A stretch of 64,000 bases of DNA from Sphingobium psychrophilum (GTDB taxonomy: Bacteria > Pseudomonadota > Alphaproteobacteria > Sphingomonadales > Sphingomonadaceae): NCBI RefSeq assembly GCF_012927105.1, contig NZ_JABBFV010000011.1:62001-126000 (forward strand), in the 5' to 3' direction. The notes beneath the pieces are model-generated. The model had not been told where the DNA came from, did no database searches, and worked only from the letters and a program-made list of their open reading frames with translations. This document shows positions 45,556-56,028 of the stretch, in pieces. The first letter of the stretch is position 1. Every line of letters begins with the position of its first letter. The position numbers and the translations under genes were made by a program.

Positions 45556-45683
45556 CAGCAGGTTCTGGCCGCTTCAGGTCGCATAGACGGCTAGGCCAGC
45601 AGTGGCGGCGGGATACCCCTTCCTGCCGCCACTGACATGCCTGGTGTGCCACGCTTGCCTGAACCTCCGATCAGGAGATCTCC

Positions 45684-46913
45684 ATGCGATTATTTTTGTG
45701 TATGCCGCTGTTAGCGGCAATCCCCGGCATTGCCTTCGCCGAGCCGCTCACCTTCGACGCGGCCCTCCAGCGCGCCCGGCAGGAAGCGCCGTCGCTCAAG
45801 GCGAAGGCGCTCGGTGCCAACGCCGCCCGTTCCGTGCGCGGCGCGGCCGGCGCCCTGCCTGATCCGACGCTTGCAGTTGGGATCGACAGTTTCCCGGTAT
45901 CGGGACCGCTCGCGTTCGAGCCGCAGCGCGACAATTTCAGCATGGCGCGGGTCGGCGTGTCCCAGGACATTCCCAATCTCGCCAAGCGCCATGCGCAACA
46001 GGCGCGCGCCGACAGCGACATAAAGGCGGCCGAGGCTGATACCGCAGTCCAGGCGCGCACGGTCGAGGTTGGCACCGCGCTAGCCTGGATCAACTTGGCC
46101 TATGCCGAGCGCAGGCTCGCCGTGCTCGACGATATTCTGTCCGGTCTCGAGCGTGTGGTGGGAACGACGCCAGGTGCGGTCGCATCGGGAGGCGCGCGCC
46201 CGGCGCAGACCCTTGCAGGGCGCCAAGCCGTCGCCGCGATGCAGGATCGCCGCAGTGAACTGGTCTCGAACGTGGCGCGGGCACGCGCGACGCTAACCCG
46301 GTGGACCGGAGACCCCGCGCCGGAGATCGCCGGACCGATCCCCGATTTTGCGGTCGACGCAGCGGGTCTGCGCGCAGGACTCGACCGCCACCCCACCATC
46401 CAGATGATCGATGCCCAGGCCGGGCAGGCGGATGCCGATGTGCGCGTAGCCGATGCCGGCCGGCGTTCCGATTTTGGTGTCAACCTGGCCTACCAGCGCC
46501 GCGATCCCCGGTTCGGCGACTATGTCTCGGCCGGTGTGACGGTCAGCCTGCCGTTCTTCACGCGCAGTCGCCAGAATGCCGGGATCGCGGCAGCCCAGGC
46601 AAATGCCGGACGAGTGATGGCTGAACGCGAGGCCTCGCGGCGCGCGCTCGCCGCCGACCTTGATGCGGATATCGCCGACCATGTCATGCACCATGAGCAA
46701 TGGATGCGTGCGCAGAGCACACTGCAACCGCTCGCTGAGCAGCGCGTGAAATTGGAAACCGCCAGTTATGCGGCTGGTCGTGCCAGTCTCGTCGATATCG
46801 CCGACGCCTATGCCGCGCTGGCCGATGCCACCATCACGACTCTTGATCGTGAAGCCCTGGTCACCGCGGACGGTGCGCGGCTGACACTCACCTACCGGAG
46901 CGGAAATCGATGA
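45684..46913 (+). CDS. cusC: Outer-membrane efflux channel, CusC-type
   Basis: 409 residues, TolC-family. Signal peptide (LFLCMPLLAAIPGIAFA), repeated coiled-coil halves, FSMARVGVSQDIPNLAKRHA and PFFTRSRQNAGIAAAQA. It forms the outer-membrane duct of the tripartite pump. AGGAG about seven bases before ATG 45684. The stop overlaps the start of the adaptor gene (ATGA). Confidence 0.88.
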   Translation: MRLFLCMPLLAAIPGIAFAEPLTFDAALQRARQEAPSLKAKALGANAARSVRGAAGALPDPTLAVGIDSFPVSGPLAFEPQRDNFSMARVGVSQDIPNLAKRHAQQARADSDIKAAEADTAVQARTVEVGTALAWINLAYAERRLAVLDDILSGLERVVGTTPGAVASGGARPAQTLAGRQAVAAMQDRRSELVSNVARARATLTRWTGDPAPEIAGPIPDFAVDAAGLRAGLDRHPTIQMIDAQAGQADADVRVADAGRRSDFGVNLAYQRRDPRFGDYVSAGVTVSLPFFTRSRQNAGIAAAQANAGRVMAEREASRRALAADLDADIADHVMHHEQWMRAQSTLQPLAEQRVKLETASYAAGRASLVDIADAYAALADATITTLDREALVTADGARLTLTYRSGNR

Positions 46914-48397
46914 GCCAGGTTATGATAGCCCGCGGGTGGCTCTTTGGCGCAGCTGCTGCTCTTGCGCTTGCTGCCGGCGGTCTCGGGTTCGCTCTAGCGG
47001 GCTTCCAGGGCACAAAAGATGGTGGGGCCGTAAAGCCGGCAGCGCGCAAGATTCTTTATTGGTACGATCCGATGATACCGGCCGAGCACCATGAGGGTCC
47101 GGGTCTCTCATCCATGGGTATGCAGACGATCCCTCGTTATGCGGACGAGGGCGGAGCAAGCGCGCAGGTGCCGGGCATTTCGGTCGACGCTTCCGCCTCG
47201 CAGGCGCTCGGTCTGCGGATCGCCACGGTGCAACGCGGCGAGCTGGCTAGCAGCCTCACCGCGACCGGTACAATCGACTTCAACCAGCGCGATGTCGCGA
47301 TCGTCCAGGCACGTGCCGGGGGCTTCGTGCAGCGAGTCTATGGTCGCGCGCCGGGTGACGTGGTCGGCGCGGGGGCGCCGCTCGCCGATATCCTGGTGCC
47401 GGAGTGGGGCGGGGCGCAGGCCGAGTTTCTCGCGGTGCGCCGCACCGGCAACGCAGCACTGACCCAGGCGGCCCGCCAGCGACTCATGCTGCTTGGCATG
47501 CCGTCTGGCACCATCGCGTCGGTCGAGCGCGGCGGCCGTCCGCACAATGTCATCACGATCTCCACGCCGATCGGCGGCGTTGTCAAAACATTGGACGTGC
47601 GAGCCGGCATGACACTGACGGCAGGACAGACGCTCGCAGAGGTGAATGGTCTCGGCACTGTCTGGCTCAATGCCGCCGTGCCCGAGGCGATCGCCGGACC
47701 GCTCAAACCCGGGCAAACCGTGCGGGCGACGCTCGCGGCATTTCCCGGCGAGATCTTGTCGGGCCGCGTTTCAGCGATCCTGCCGCAGACGCAAGCCGAC
47801 AGCCGGACGCTGACCGTGCGGATCGAGTTGCCCAACCGCAGCGGACGCCTGCGTCCCGGCATGTTCGCAACCGTGTCGTTTGGCGGAGCCACGCAACCGG
47901 CGCTGCTGGTGCCCTCCGAAGCGCTGATCCGTACCGGCAAGCGGACATTGGTGATGCTCGCGCTCGACAAGGGCCGCTATCGGCCGGCCGAGGTCCAGAC
48001 CGGGCGGGAATCCGGGGGCCAGACTGAGATCCTGGCGGGCCTGGGCGAGGGTGAGAAGATCGTCGCGTCGGGCCAGTTCCTGATAGACTCCGAGGCGAGC
48101 CTGTCCGGAGTCCAGGCGCGGCCGATCGGGGGTGGCGCGCCTATAGCCGCCAAACCCGCTGCTACTGGCAGACTCTACGAGACCGTTGGAAAGATCGAGC
48201 AGATCACCGCCAATTCGGTGACGCTCAGCCATGAGCCGGTGCCTGCGATCGGTTGGCCGGCGATGACGATGACCTTCCAGCTACCCGATCCTAAGATCGC
48301 GCGCGGCCTCAAGACCGGCGATCGGGTCCGTTTTGGATTCGATCAACCTTCCGCCGGAGCCACTGTGCGGCGCATGGCGAAGGTCGCGGGCCAGTGA
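46910..48397 (+). CDS. cusB: RND efflux adaptor CusB with CusF-like C-terminal domain
   Basis: 495 residues. A membrane anchor is followed by a degenerate heavy-metal-binding segment ([20 protein letters not shown]). Then come the lipoyl/hairpin adaptor core and, in the last 75 residues, a CusF-like fold with [20 protein letters not shown]. The His, Trp and two Met of that segment match the CusF copper site. It connects CusA with CusC and delivers metal. Coupled by ATGA to cusC and by GTGA to cusA. The fused metallochaperone domain is seen in some alphaproteobacterial pumps. Confidence 0.9.
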   Translation: MSQVMIARGWLFGAAAALALAAGGLGFALAGFQGTKDGGAVKPAARKILYWYDPMIPAEHHEGPGLSSMGMQTIPRYADEGGASAQVPGISVDASASQALGLRIATVQRGELASSLTATGTIDFNQRDVAIVQARAGGFVQRVYGRAPGDVVGAGAPLADILVPEWGGAQAEFLAVRRTGNAALTQAARQRLMLLGMPSGTIASVERGGRPHNVITISTPIGGVVKTLDVRAGMTLTAGQTLAEVNGLGTVWLNAAVPEAIAGPLKPGQTVRATLAAFPGEILSGRVSAILPQTQADSRTLTVRIELPNRSGRLRPGMFATVSFGGATQPALLVPSEALIRTGKRTLVMLALDKGRYRPAEVQTGRESGGQTEILAGLGEGEKIVASGQFLIDSEASLSGVQARPIGGGAPIAAKPAATGRLYETVGKIEQITANSVTLSHEPVPAIGWPAMTMTFQLPDPKIARGLKTGDRVRFGFDQPSAGATVRRMAKVAGQ

Positions 48398-51300
48398 TCG
48401 CCCATCTCATCCGCTGGTCGGTCCGTAACCGGTTCTTCGTCCTGATCGGCATGCTTGCGCTGGTCGGGGCGGGGCTGTGGGCGGTGCGTTCGACCCCGAT
48501 CGATGCGCTGCCCGATCTCTCCGATACCCAAGTCATCATCCGCACCAGCTATCCGGGACAGGCGCCGCAGATCGTCGAGAACCAGGTCACCTATCCGCTG
48601 ACCACCACCATGCTGTCGGTTCCCGGCGCGAAGACGGTGCGCGGCTATTCCTTCTTCGGCGATAGCTTCGTCTATGTGATCTTCGAAGACGGCACCGACC
48701 TTTATTGGGCGCGCAGCCGGGTGCTCGAATATCTCAATCAGGTGCAGGGACGGCTGCCGGCAAGCGCCCGCAGCGCGCTCGGACCGGACGCCACCGGGGT
48801 TGGCTGGGTCTATGAATATGCGCTGGTCGACCGCACCGGCCGCCACGACCTGTCGCAGCTCCGTGGGATTCAGGACTGGTTCCTGCGCTACGAGCTGAAG
48901 ACCGTGACCGGCGTCGCTGAGGTGGCCAGCATGGGCGGCATGGTCAAGCAGTATCAGGTGCTGCTCGATCCGGTGAAGCTGGCCGCTTATGGGATCACCC
49001 ATCAGCAAGCGGTCCAGGCGATCAGCCAAGCCAATCAGGAAGCGGGCGGCTCGGTGCTGGAGATGGCCGAAGCCGAATATATGGTTCGCGCCTCGGGCTA
49101 TCTGAAGACGCTCGACGATTTCCGGGCGATTCCGCTCAGGACCGGCGCCGGTGGCGTGCCCGTGCGGTTGGGCGATGTCGCCACCATCCAGATCGGCCCG
49201 GAGATGCGACGCGGCATCGCCGAGCTGAACGGCGAAGGCGAGGTCGCCGGTGGCGTGGTGATCCTGCGTTCGGGCAAGAACGCGCGCGAAACGATCGCCG
49301 GAGTCAAGGACAAGCTCACCGAACTGAAAAAGAGCCTGCCACCCGGCGTCGAGGTGGTGACGGTCTACGATCGTTCGCAGCTCATTGATCGCGCAGTCGA
49401 GAATCTCACCCACAAGCTGGTCGAAGAGTTCATCGTCGTCGCCATCGTCTGCGGCCTGTTCCTCTGGCACGTCCGTTCAGCGCTGGTCGCGATCCTCACT
49501 CTTCCGCTGGGGGTGCTGGCGGCGTTCGTCGTGATGCGCTTCCAGGGGGTGAATGCCAACATCATGTCCTTGGGCGGCATCGCCATCGCGATCGGCGCGA
49601 TGGTCGATGCGGCCGTCGTCATGATCGAGAATGCCCACAAGAAGATCGAGCACTGGGAACAGGATCATCCGGGCAAGCATCTCGAGGGCGAGATGCGCTG
49701 GATTGTCATCACCGAAGCCGCCGCAGAGGTTGGCCCCGCCCTGTTCTTCAGCCTGCTGATCATCACGCTCTCCTTCATTCCGGTGTTTACACTCGAAGGA
49801 CAGGAAGGGCGGCTGTTCGCGCCGCTCGCTTTCACCAAGACCTACGCGATGGCGTCGGCGGCGATCCTATCGGTGACCTTGGTGCCGATCCTGATGGGTC
49901 TGCTGATCCGCGGGAAGATCCCGCCCGAGCAATCCAACCCGGTCAACCGCTGGCTCACCAACATCTACCGGCCCGCGATCGACTGGACGATGCGGCGACC
50001 CAAGACCGTGCTATTGATCGCGGCGCTGGTCTTTGCGACCACGGCCTGGCCACTCACACACCTCGGCGGTGAGTTCATGCCCAATATGGACGAAGGCGAC
50101 CTGCTTTACATGCCCTCGGCGCTGCCCGGGTTGTCGGCGGCGAAAGCCTCGCAACTGCTCCAGCAGACCGACCGGCTGATCAAGACCGTGCCCGAGGTTG
50201 AGAGCGTATTCGGCAAGGCCGGCCGTGCCGAGACCGCGACCGATCCGGCGCCACTCGAAATGTTCGAGACGACCATCCAGTTCAAGCCGCGCGATCAATG
50301 GCGGCCGGGCATGACGCCCGACAAGCTCGTTGAAGAACTGGACCGCACGGTGAAGCTCCCCGGCCTCGCCAATGTCTGGGTGCCGCCGATCCGCAACCGC
50401 ATCGATATGCTGGCGACCGGCATCAAGAGCCCGATCGGGGTCAAGGTGTCGGGGTCCGATCTCGTCCAGCTCGACCGGATCGCCCATGATGTCGAGACGG
50501 TGGCGAAGACCGTGCCCGGCGTCAGTTCGGCGCTGGCCGAGCGGCTGACCGGTGGGCGCTATGTCGATGTCGACATCGATCGGGCTTCCGCCGCCAGGTT
50601 CGGGCTCAACATCACCGATGTGCAGGCGATCGTTTCGGGTGCGATCGGGGGCGAGACGATTGGCGAAACGGTCGAAGGCCTAGCCCGCTACCCGATCAGC
50701 GTGCGCTACCCGCGCGAGGTGCGCGACAGCCTGGAAGGCCTCCGCACGCTCCCGGTCCTGACGCCATCGGGGCAGCAGATCACGCTCGGCACGGTCGCGA
50801 ACATATCGATCGCTGAAGGGCCGCCGATGCTCAAGACCGAAAATGCGCGCCCCTCCACCTGGGTCTATGTCGATGTTCGCGGGCGCGATCTCGCCTCCGT
50901 CGTCGGCGATCTCCAGCGCGCGGTGGCGAAGCAGGTCAAGCTCTCGCCGGGCGTCAGCATCGCCTATTCCGGCCAGTTCGAATATCTCGAGCGTGCGGTC
51001 GACAAGCTGAAGCTGGTTGTGCCCGCGACCCTGCTGATCATCTTTGTGCTGCTCTACATGATCTTCGGCCGGTTCGATGAAGCCGCGCTGATCATGGGCA
51101 CGCTGCCGTTTGCGCTCACAGGTGGCATCTGGATTCTCTATTTGCTAGGTTTCAACCAATCGGTCGCGACCGGCGTCGGGTTTATCGCGCTCGCCGGCGT
51201 TTCGGCCGAGTTCGGCGTGGTGATGCTGATCTACCTCAAGAACGCACTGGAAGAACGCGGCGCCGGTCCCGATGCTACTCAGGTCGAGGCTGCGGTGCGC

Positions 51301-51537
51301 GAAGGTGCGCTGCTCCGCGTCCGGCCTAAGGCGATGACGGTCGCGGTTATCCTCGCCGGCCTGCTGCCGATCCTATTGGGATCTGGCGCGGGCTCGGAAG
51401 TGATGAGCCGGATCGCCGCGCCGATGATCGGCGGCATGCTCACCGCGCCGCTCCTGTCCATGTTCGTACTTCCTGCGGCCTATCTTCTGCTCCGGCGGCC
51501 GAAGAGCAAGCCCACACCTCAACCTCTTATTTCATGA
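48394..51537 (+). CDS. cusA: Heavy-metal RND pump CusA (copper/silver type)
   Basis: 1047 residues, full length. The fourth-helix motif [15 protein letters not shown] matches the copper/silver (HME4) class. The three Met of the E. coli CusA site are in conserved contexts: [20 protein letters not shown] and [12 protein letters not shown]. It drives proton-dependent Cu(I)/Ag(I) export from inner membrane and periplasm. GTG start overlaps the cusB stop. A 3' relic of a second cusA is at 62970-63115. Confidence 0.95.
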   Translation: MIAHLIRWSVRNRFFVLIGMLALVGAGLWAVRSTPIDALPDLSDTQVIIRTSYPGQAPQIVENQVTYPLTTTMLSVPGAKTVRGYSFFGDSFVYVIFEDGTDLYWARSRVLEYLNQVQGRLPASARSALGPDATGVGWVYEYALVDRTGRHDLSQLRGIQDWFLRYELKTVTGVAEVASMGGMVKQYQVLLDPVKLAAYGITHQQAVQAISQANQEAGGSVLEMAEAEYMVRASGYLKTLDDFRAIPLRTGAGGVPVRLGDVATIQIGPEMRRGIAELNGEGEVAGGVVILRSGKNARETIAGVKDKLTELKKSLPPGVEVVTVYDRSQLIDRAVENLTHKLVEEFIVVAIVCGLFLWHVRSALVAILTLPLGVLAAFVVMRFQGVNANIMSLGGIAIAIGAMVDAAVVMIENAHKKIEHWEQDHPGKHLEGEMRWIVITEAAAEVGPALFFSLLIITLSFIPVFTLEGQEGRLFAPLAFTKTYAMASAAILSVTLVPILMGLLIRGKIPPEQSNPVNRWLTNIYRPAIDWTMRRPKTVLLIAALVFATTAWPLTHLGGEFMPNMDEGDLLYMPSALPGLSAAKASQLLQQTDRLIKTVPEVESVFGKAGRAETATDPAPLEMFETTIQFKPRDQWRPGMTPDKLVEELDRTVKLPGLANVWVPPIRNRIDMLATGIKSPIGVKVSGSDLVQLDRIAHDVETVAKTVPGVSSALAERLTGGRYVDVDIDRASAARFGLNITDVQAIVSGAIGGETIGETVEGLARYPISVRYPREVRDSLEGLRTLPVLTPSGQQITLGTVANISIAEGPPMLKTENARPSTWVYVDVRGRDLASVVGDLQRAVAKQVKLSPGVSIAYSGQFEYLERAVDKLKLVVPATLLIIFVLLYMIFGRFDEAALIMGTLPFALTGGIWILYLLGFNQSVATGVGFIALAGVSAEFGVVMLIYLKNALEERGAGPDATQVEAAVREGALLRVRPKAMTVAVILAGLLPILLGSGAGSEVMSRIAAPMIGGMLTAPLLSMFVLPAAYLLLRRPKSKPTPQPLIS

Positions 51538-51548
51538 AGGAGAAGACC

Positions 51549-51941
51549 ATGAAGCATGCACGACTGACTATTGCCCTCGGCCTCGCCGCCTTGACCGCTG
51601 CGTGCGGTAAGAAAGCGGAAACGCCGGTTGCGGCCGAGACCAACCAGGCGGCGCCCGCCGCCGCCATGAGCGGTGACATGGGCAATATGGCGATGGCACC
51701 AGCTGCCACTGCGCCGATCATGGCCAAGGGTCATGGCACGGTCACCGCGATCGACAAGACCGCTGGCACGATCACGCTCGACCATGGCCCGATCCCGGAA
51801 GCCAACTGGCCGGCAATGACCATGGCGTTCAAGGCCGCGCCTGCGATATCCGACGCGGCGAAGGTGGGCGACAAGGTCGATTTTGATGTCACGCTTGTGG
51901 GCAGCGCCGGTGAGGTAACAGCGATCCAAAAGAAGCCTTAA
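51549..51941 (+). CDS. cusF: CusF-like periplasmic copper chaperone, lipoprotein
   Basis: 130 residues. Leader with lipobox (GLAALTAACGKK), Met-rich spacer, and the CusF fold with LDHGPIPEANWPAMTMAFKA containing the copper-binding His, Trp and two Met. It hands Cu(I)/Ag(I) to CusB. AAGGAG seven bases before ATG 51549 decides the start over an ATG at 51534. Immediately follows cusA. Confidence 0.9.
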   Translation: MKHARLTIALGLAALTAACGKKAETPVAAETNQAAPAAAMSGDMGNMAMAPAATAPIMAKGHGTVTAIDKTAGTITLDHGPIPEANWPAMTMAFKAAPAISDAAKVGDKVDFDVTLVGSAGEVTAIQKKP

Positions 51942-52057
51942 GCAGGGGATTTTATAAGGCCCATTAAAGGCTAATTAACCTCGTTCCTTCACGCTTCAGT
52001 GATGAAAAAAGAACGAGCTGGGCGCGAAACGCAGATCAAGATTGGAAGAACCGAGCG

Positions 52058-52600
52058 GTGGCAGTCGTGATTGCCACCGCCTTCGGTTGCGTGGCGCTTC
52101 TGTGTGTCATTATCTGGCCGTTCTTCAGCGACTACAAGACGGTCGTAAAAATTCAGAGCGCGGGCGCTGCTGCGTTTGCGACATATTTTCTAATGTTGGG
52201 ATCGCCCACTGCGGCGGTGGCATGCCTCATTTCTTGCGCGCAACTCCTCGTCTCAGCGTCAGTGCGTGACCGCTATGTCGTCGTGCGACTCTATGGGGCC
52301 AGCCTCATTGTGTTGTCCTTCCTATCGGTCATAACATGGCACGGAATACCATCCGCGCTGGCGTTGACCGGCAGTTCGCTGGGTAGTCTAGCCCGCTTGC
52401 AGACATCGACGACGCGTATGAAGGGTCTGTTCCTCGTGGGGGCTCCATTTTGGCTCGCCCATAATTTGATCGTTGGAGCCCTTTTCGCCTTGGGCACCGA
52501 CGTTGTTTCTTTGCTCTCGAACTTTGGGAATTTGTTGAAGTTTGCGGTGAGACGTTGGCGCGAATCAGCCTTTCATGACGCTGCCACTAGGGCGTGGTGA
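52058..52600 (+). CDS. YgjV-like inner-membrane protein with IS-altered C-terminus
   Basis: 180 residues from GTG, about five membrane segments (CVALLCVIIWPFF, VKIQSAGAAAFATYFLMLG). It resembles the YgjV family of inner-membrane proteins of unknown function. The insertion sequence starting at 52590 provides the last codons and stop. Joining the flanks without the insertion gives an ending of ATRAAIGY and a stop at 53468, so only a few residues changed and the protein is probably intact. Confidence 0.65.
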   Translation: MAVVIATAFGCVALLCVIIWPFFSDYKTVVKIQSAGAAAFATYFLMLGSPTAAVACLISCAQLLVSASVRDRYVVVRLYGASLIVLSFLSVITWHGIPSALALTGSSLGSLARLQTSTTRMKGLFLVGAPFWLAHNLIVGALFALGTDVVSLLSNFGNLLKFAVRRWRESAFHDAATRAW

Positions 52601-53448
52601 TGATTTAACACTTAGGGCTTCCCATGAGGCTGGAAGTCTGATTCATGGCTGTTTTTTTGGGATCAGCGATGGATATCGACGCGCTTCGGGATGACGAGTG
52701 GGAGCGGCTGAAAGGGCACATGCCGGGCGGCACGAAGGGCAAGCGCGGGCCGCGCACGGACAACCGGCGTTTTCTGGATGCGTTATTGTGGATGGCGCGT
52801 TCAGGTGGGCGGTGGCGTGACCTGCCCGAGCGGTTGGGCGACTATCGGACGGTGAAGCGGCGATATTACCGCTGGATCGAGATGGGCATCCTTGATGCGA
52901 TGCTGGAGCATCTGGCGCGCGAAGCCGACCTGGAGTGGCTGATGATCGACAGCACGATCGTGCGCGCGCACCAACATGCGGCTGGCGCGCCTCGGTCAAA
53001 AGGGGGGCGGATGCCCAAGGCCTGGGTCGGTCTCGCGGCGGGCTGAGCACGAAAATCCACGCGGCAGGTGATGCGCTAGGCCTGCCAGTGCGTCTGATTG
53101 CCGGCCCCGGACAGCATAGCGATATCGCCTGCGCGGCCGACCTGATCGACGGCTTCTCACCCGATGCCGTGCTCGGCGACAAAGGCTATGATGCCGATCA
53201 TCTGTGCGGGGCAATCCAAAGGGCCGGTGCCACCGTCGTCATTCCACCCAGACGGAACCGCAAGGTCCAGCGACCCTGCGACCGCCACCTGTACAAGGAG
53301 CGTAACCAGATCGAACGCTTCTTCAACAAGCTCAAGCAGTTCCGGCGCGTCGCAACCCGCTACGACAAGCTGCTCGTCAACTTCATGGGCTTCGTCAAAC
53401 TCGCTGCCATCGCCATTTGGATCAGATAGTTAAATCATCACCACGCCC
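52590..53448 (+). mobile_element. IS5 family (IS427 group) insertion sequence, complete
   Basis: 859 bases bounded by perfect 20-base inverted repeats, beginning GGGCGTGGTGATG at 52590-52609 and ending at 53429-53448, with a TA duplication on each side (52588-52589 and 53449-53450). It holds a two-frame transposase. The perfect ends and intact catalytic residues suggest a recent, possibly active copy. Confidence 0.93.
52645..53429 (+). CDS. IS5-family transposase made by -1 frameshift
   Basis: The first frame (52645-53046, ATG 52669 also possible) has the N-terminal domain and catalytic Asp in LMIDSTIVRAHQHAAG. The second (to 53429) has LSTKIHAAGDALGLP, catalytic Asp in GDKGYDAD and Glu in NQIERFFNKLKQFRR. 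The frames join at AAAAGGGGGG (52998-53007), where a -1 slip fuses them into one DDE protein. This is the normal expression mode of the IS427 group. Confidence 0.9.
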
Positions 53449-53470
53449 TAGAGCGGCCATAGGCTATTAA

Positions 53471-53794
53471 GCGCTCGGGTCTTTTTCCTATGTGGGATCA
53501 TGACCTAACCACAACCATCTGAAAGGCCCTTCAGATCTGACTGTACACGGCGGGCTTCCGAATCAAAGTGGTTGACGGTTGCGCATGGGTAACGCGCTGA
53601 AGGCGCCGAATTCGGGCAAGACTCGGCGGTGTGCGGGCGGCGTGACATCCATACCTGAACGCTGATAAGTTTGGCGGACGCAGGTCAAAGGATCGTTCGT
53701 CGGACAAGCATTTTGGTGGGGAAGTGCCGCTCTATTAGCACACGCTAGCAGACTGCGTCTGGTCGAGTAGCCGATCAACGTCAGACGTAGCCGC
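53471..53794. other. Intergenic stretch of 324 bases after the IS
   Basis: Nothing recognised on either strand; probably the remains of sequence flanking the YgjV-like gene and the regulator. Confidence 0.4.
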
Positions 53795-54064
53795 TCATAG
53801 ATATTTCGATATTATCCTGAACTCCTCTACCGCCGAGCCAACGGCCTCCGTGCCGTCGGCATGGACGAGGCAATGATCGATATGGTCGTTAATAAGCGCT
53901 CTCTTCGCGCTGGCGACTGCCTTTTCGACTGCATGAAGTTGCTGGACGATCTCGACGCAAGGTCGACCAGCCACGATCATATCGACAGTGCTGCGCAAGT
54001 GGCCACCAGCGCGATTTAATCGCTTGACGATCGCGGGATGACTTTCGTGCCTGTGTTCCGTCAT
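53795..54064 (-). CDS. CsoR/RcnR-family metal-sensing repressor (Cu(I) or Ni(II))
   Basis: 89 residues, all-helical. Cys36 (GRPCVEIVQQLHAV), His61 and Cys65 (DHIDHCLVH) form the Cys-His-Cys set known from copper CsoR and nickel InrS, and the N-terminus TEHRHESH adds His residues as in RcnR. It represses a divergent exporter until metal binds. ATG 54064 is internal to a longer open frame; the family length fixes the start. Two palindromes lie between it and the MFS gene. Confidence 0.88.
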   Translation of the reverse strand: MTEHRHESHPAIVKRLNRAGGHLRSTVDMIVAGRPCVEIVQQLHAVEKAVASAKRALINDHIDHCLVHADGTEAVGSAVEEFRIISKYL

Positions 54065-54101
54065 CCGCAAGACCTCCTGCAACGCGCTACATGGCTTTAC
54101 A

Positions 54102-54120
54102 TATCCTCCAGGGGAGGATA
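54102..54120. promoter_or_regulatory. Operator 1 of the CsoR/RcnR-type regulator
   Basis: TATCCTCC, AGG, GGAGGATA: eight-base inverted arms with a G/C-tract centre, the form of CsoR/RcnR-family sites. Lies 38 bases upstream of the repressor start. Confidence 0.65.
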
Positions 54121-54136
54121 ACTCAAGCGCGTCCGA

Positions 54137-54154
54137 TATCCCCCATGGGGGATA
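54137..54154. promoter_or_regulatory. Operator 2 of the CsoR/RcnR-type regulator
   Basis: TATCCCCCATGGGGGATA, a perfect 18-base palindrome, 30 bases before the MFS start. The two operators share TATCC and GGATA ends and would let one repressor control both divergent genes. Confidence 0.7.
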
Positions 54155-54184
54155 GGGTCGCAAATCAATCGGAACAAACGCAAC

Positions 54185-55522
54185 GTGCTCTCCGTCCTGG
54201 CAAACCGCATCTATCGCCATCTGTTCATGGCTCAGGTCATCGCGCTCATCGGCACGGGGCTCGCGACGGTTGCGCTCGGCCTGCTTGCCTATGACATCGC
54301 CGGCGGCAGCGCCGGCGCGGTGCTCGGGACGGCGCTCGCGATCAAGATGGTTGCCTATATCGGTGTCGCGCCGGTCGTTGGCGCCTTCGCCGACCGCCTG
54401 CCACGTCGCGCGTTTCTTGTCAGCATGGATCTCGTGCGGATGGCCGTGGCGATCTGCCTGCCATTCGTGAGCCAGGTCTGGCAGATCTATGTCCTGATCT
54501 TCGTGCTGCAATCGGCCTCCGCGGCGTTCACGCCGACCTTCCAGGCAACCATCCCCGATATCCTGCCAGAGGAGCGCGACTATACCCGCGCGCTGTCGCT
54601 GTCGCGGCTCGCCTATGACATGGAAAGCCTGACCAGCCCGATCCTGGCTGCCGGGCTGCTGACCGTCATCAACTTCCACTGGCTATTTTCGGGAACGGCG
54701 ATCGGGTTTCTGTGCTCGGCGCTGCTCGTCGTGACGACGGTCCTGCCACGTGCCGCGAAATCAGAACCGAGAAGTGGCGGGATTTACGCCAAGACAACGC
54801 GGGGTACGCGCATCTATCTGAAGACGCCGCGCCTGCGCGGGCTGCTTGCGCTGACCCTCGCTTCAGCTGCGGCCAGTTCGATGGTCATCGTCAACACGGT
54901 GGTAATCGTGCGTGGTAATCTCGGCCTCACGCAGCGCGATGTTGCCTTCACCCTTGCGGCTTTTGGCGCAGGCTCGATCCTTGCCGCGCTGACCCTGCCA
55001 CGTATCCTCGATCGGGTCGCCGATCGTACGATCATGATTGGGGCTGCGGCAGCAATGACGATCGGTCTCGCCCTTCTGGCGATGCTCACGGCAAGCTTTG
55101 GGGCAGCGCCCGGTTATTGGCGCATGGTCCTGATCGGCTGGTTCATACTCGGTATCGCCTATTCGATGAGCGTGACGCCATCGGGCCGATTGCTTCGACG
55201 GTCGGCCAATGCCGACGACCGCCCGGCCTTGTTCGCCGCGCAATTCGCGCTCAGCCACTGCGCCTGGCTGATCTGCTATCCCCTGGTGGGGCTGTTGGGC
55301 GCCAGTATCGGGCAGACGGCGGCGTTTGCGGCAATGGCGGCGATTGCGGCCGCCGGAACCCTGGCCGCCTTGTGGCTCTGGCCCAGCGCAGATCCCGATA
55401 CGGTGAACCATGACCATGCGGATCTCGCGCCCGATCATCCCCATCTGCGCGGTGATCACGGCAAGGCGCGGGAGCATGCGTTCGTTATCGACGATCTCCA
55501 TCAGCGCTGGCCACGCCGATGA
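54185..55522 (+). CDS. MFS metal exporter, NreB-like
   Basis: 445 residues from GTG, about twelve membrane segments (VIALIGTGLATVALGLLAYD, VVGAFADRLPRRAFLVSM). The C-terminus is His/Asp-rich (NHDHADLAPDHPHLRGDHGK), as in the nickel exporter NreB. The divergent CsoR/RcnR-type repressor and operators support a metal role; nickel is the first guess, copper not excluded. Confidence 0.82.
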   Translation: MLSVLANRIYRHLFMAQVIALIGTGLATVALGLLAYDIAGGSAGAVLGTALAIKMVAYIGVAPVVGAFADRLPRRAFLVSMDLVRMAVAICLPFVSQVWQIYVLIFVLQSASAAFTPTFQATIPDILPEERDYTRALSLSRLAYDMESLTSPILAAGLLTVINFHWLFSGTAIGFLCSALLVVTTVLPRAAKSEPRSGGIYAKTTRGTRIYLKTPRLRGLLALTLASAAASSMVIVNTVVIVRGNLGLTQRDVAFTLAAFGAGSILAALTLPRILDRVADRTIMIGAAAAMTIGLALLAMLTASFGAAPGYWRMVLIGWFILGIAYSMSVTPSGRLLRRSANADDRPALFAAQFALSHCAWLICYPLVGLLGASIGQTAAFAAMAAIAAAGTLAALWLWPSADPDTVNHDHADLAPDHPHLRGDHGKAREHAFVIDDLHQRWPRR

Positions 55523-55598
55523 CTTTCATCTCGACTGTCATGATCCCTGTCTTGCGGCGCGCTTGTGGACCGGCCGCGTTCGCGATACCCGTATCGCC

Positions 55599-55976
55599 AT
55601 GACGGCATCGTCGGTCAGTTTGCGCGCTTCGGTGCGGGCCTGTGCCCGCATGCGCCTTTTTGCGCTCTCGGCGATTCTGGCGCTGTTCGGGATGCTGGCG
55701 CTTGCCACCTGGCATGACGCTATGCCGCACGTCCATGATGCCGAGCATGTCATCAGCGTCGATCGGGATCATCATGATCACGCCCCGGCCGAGCAGCCGG
55801 ACACACCCGACCTGATGCATCTGGCGGCTCATGCGGTGCTCCAGACAATCGATGTGCCTGCGCAGGCTGTGGTTGTTGCGCTGTTGAAGCCTGTCACCGC
55901 AATCTGGGCGCGCGAACCCGCCGAGGCGGCGCGGTCCATCGCACCTTCGTCAATTCTGCGTCCCCCGCGAGGCTGA
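55599..55976 (+). CDS. Small His-rich membrane-anchored protein before czcC
   Basis: 125 residues. A hydrophobic segment (FALSAILALFGMLALATW) is followed by a His/Asp-rich part (WHDAMPHVHDAEHV, DRDHHDHAPAEQ). It resembles in position and composition the small proteins that precede czc operons, which may sense or bind zinc or cobalt. ATG 55599 is used; 55650 would also keep the membrane segment. Confidence 0.65.
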   Translation: MTASSVSLRASVRACARMRLFALSAILALFGMLALATWHDAMPHVHDAEHVISVDRDHHDHAPAEQPDTPDLMHLAAHAVLQTIDVPAQAVVVALLKPVTAIWAREPAEAARSIAPSSILRPPRG

Positions 55977-56028
55977 ATTCACGCGCTTAGCGCGTGCCGT
56001 CATTGCAGCCTTTTTTGGGGATAAGAAT

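Noticed and set aside
53795-54679. A 294-residue minus-strand open frame
   Set aside because: Only the last 89 residues, from 54064, belong to a real family (CsoR/RcnR); the rest is antisense to the MFS gene and covers the operators.
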